From Oscillospiraceae bacterium (GTDB lineage: Bacteria > Bacillota > Clostridia > Oscillospirales > Acutalibacteraceae), in assembly GCA_022508705.1 (NCBI GenBank), contig JAFLUO010000086.1:1-7388 (forward strand): a stretch of DNA of 7,388 nucleotides, given 5' to 3'. The notes beneath the pieces were generated by a model. The model was not told the origin of the DNA and did no database searches. It saw only the letters and a program-made list of their open reading frames with translations. Below, one piece after another: positions 6,644-7,388 of this stretch. The translations under genes were made by a program, and so were the position numbers. Within the stretch, counting starts at the first letter, position 1. Each line of letters begins with the position of its first letter.

Positions 6644-6657
6644 ATAAATTTACTTTT

Positions 6658-7388
6658 TTAATTATCTTTAAAAGGATTGTCAATATTCGCAAATCCTATA
6701 TCAATAATATCTCGCTGTTGATTGTACCTATAAAAGCTCAAAATCAGACCAATGGCTAAGTATAAGCAAAGGTTCGAAGAGCCGCCGGCAGAGAAGAAGG
6801 GTAAGGTAATACCAATAACGGGTAAAAGCTGTAAACACATGCCTATGTTTATAATAACTTGTCCGGCTATCATTGCAACTACACCGTAACACATAACTTT
6901 TGTGTTGCCGACTTTGTCGTGCTTACCGGTTCTTGCAATACGGATAACAATGAGCGTTAAAAGCAGTAGGGCAATAACGCAACCAACAAATCCAAGTTCT
7001 TCGCCGACTACCGAAAAAACCATATCGTTTTGACTTTCCGGAACTATGCCGAGCTGTGTAAAATTCCCTTTAAACAAGCCTTGCCCGGTAAGCCCGCCAC
7101 CACCGATTGCGGCAAGACCTCTTTCTTGCTGGTAGATAACATCTGGATAAAGCTCAGGATAAATCAGCGCCAAAAATCTGCTTTTTTGAATATTTTCAAG
7201 CAGGAATATCCATGCAAGGGGAAGAGCGGCAAGGACTAAAACACCGCCTGCAACAAAGTAAAGCCAATGAAGCCCCGCAACAAAAAGCATAACAATTGTG
7301 ATAATCATAAATACAAGAGCTGATCCCATATCACCCGATTTTACAACGAGTACAATGGGAATCAGAGCGTGTATTGCAAGAGGAATAA
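6658..7388 (-). CDS. rodA: FtsW/RodA/SpoVE-family peptidoglycan glycosyltransferase, C-terminal part, RodA-like
   Basis: C-terminal portion of a SEDS membrane protein that polymerises lipid II into glycan strands with a class B penicillin-binding protein partner. The frame is open to the right edge, and the Met at 7327-7329 is internal: 19 further in-frame codons precede it (ending KSGD, the usual QPD.G site). About 242 residues are visible of a family length near 370-420. About five hydrophobic segments are seen: two after the KSGDMG motif, then a large loop with GGGGLTGQGLFKG and TQLGIVPESQND, then three more ending in LPFFSAGGSS and a short hydrophilic tail. The Asp at 7024-7026 in the loop aligns with the catalytic Asp. 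TQLG.VPE favours RodA over FtsW, but SpoVE or FtsW paralogues remain possible. The usual T before the Asp is N, and SYGGSS is SAGGSS. It is convergent with, and functionally unrelated to, the aro operon. Confidence 0.9.
   Translation of the reverse strand, partial: IPLAIHALIPIVLVVKSGDMGSALVFMIITIVMLFVAGLHWLYFVAGGVLVLAALPLAWIFLLENIQKSRFLALIYPELYPDVIYQQERGLAAIGGGGLTGQGLFKGNFTQLGIVPESQNDMVFSVVGEELGFVGCVIALLLLTLIVIRIARTGKHDKVGNTKVMCYGVVAMIAGQVIINIGMCLQLLPVIGITLPFFSAGGSSNLCLYLAIGLILSFYRYNQQRDIIDIGFANIDNPFKDN

Noticed and set aside
1..7388. Mobile element, CRISPR, tRNA/rRNA or defence system
   Set aside because: There is no room outside the genes (the largest gap is 67 nt), no repeats or inverted ends other than the terminator hairpin, and every ORF is a recognisable core-metabolism or cell-wall gene.

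Overview
This window is almost wall-to-wall coding sequence: seven genes on the + strand forming one tight aromatic amino acid operon, then a terminator, then the 3' end of a cell-wall gene on the - strand. The modest G+C, the AAGGAGG-type ribosome binding sites, the use of a GTG start and the protein styles all suggest a low-GC Gram-positive bacterium of the class Clostridia, perhaps a gut Oscillospirales/Ruminococcaceae-type organism. The class-level inference is fairly firm; anything below that is a guess.

Layout on the + strand: (1) the 3' two-thirds of aroB, 3-dehydroquinate synthase, cut by the left edge; (2) aroC, chorismate synthase; (3) a single 418-residue ORF fusing AroE (shikimate dehydrogenase) to AroK (shikimate kinase); (4) aroQ, type II 3-dehydroquinase; (5) aroA, EPSP synthase; (6) tyrA, a stand-alone prephenate dehydrogenase; (7) aroF, a class I DAHP synthase of the AroF/G/H type. 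Junctions are 28 nt or less, and three of them are overlaps (20, 4 and 11 nt), so one polycistronic mRNA with translational coupling is the natural reading. The operon promoter lies left of the window.

Together these genes encode every enzymatic step from phosphoenolpyruvate plus erythrose-4-phosphate to chorismate. Pathway step order along the DNA is 2-7-(4+5)-3-6-TyrA-1. TyrA then takes prephenate toward tyrosine. No chorismate mutase, prephenate dehydratase or tryptophan gene is visible, so the chorismate-to-prephenate step must be encoded elsewhere or left of the window. All recognisable catalytic residues are present and no gene looks broken.

After aroF, a 14-bp hairpin lies in the 67-nt gap between convergent genes. 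It has A-tracts and T-tracts on the proper sides to stop transcription from both directions. To its right, on the - strand, is the C-terminal part of a FtsW/RodA/SpoVE-family (SEDS) peptidoglycan glycosyltransferase, most RodA-like, which runs off the right edge.

I found no RNA gene, mobile element, CRISPR array or phage feature. This is a core-metabolism region. The points worth a second look are the AroE-AroK fusion, the complete chorismate pathway in one transcript, the non-E. coli-like EPSP synthase active-site loop, and the control logic of DAHP synthase and TyrA. I see no evidence of a previously undescribed system.
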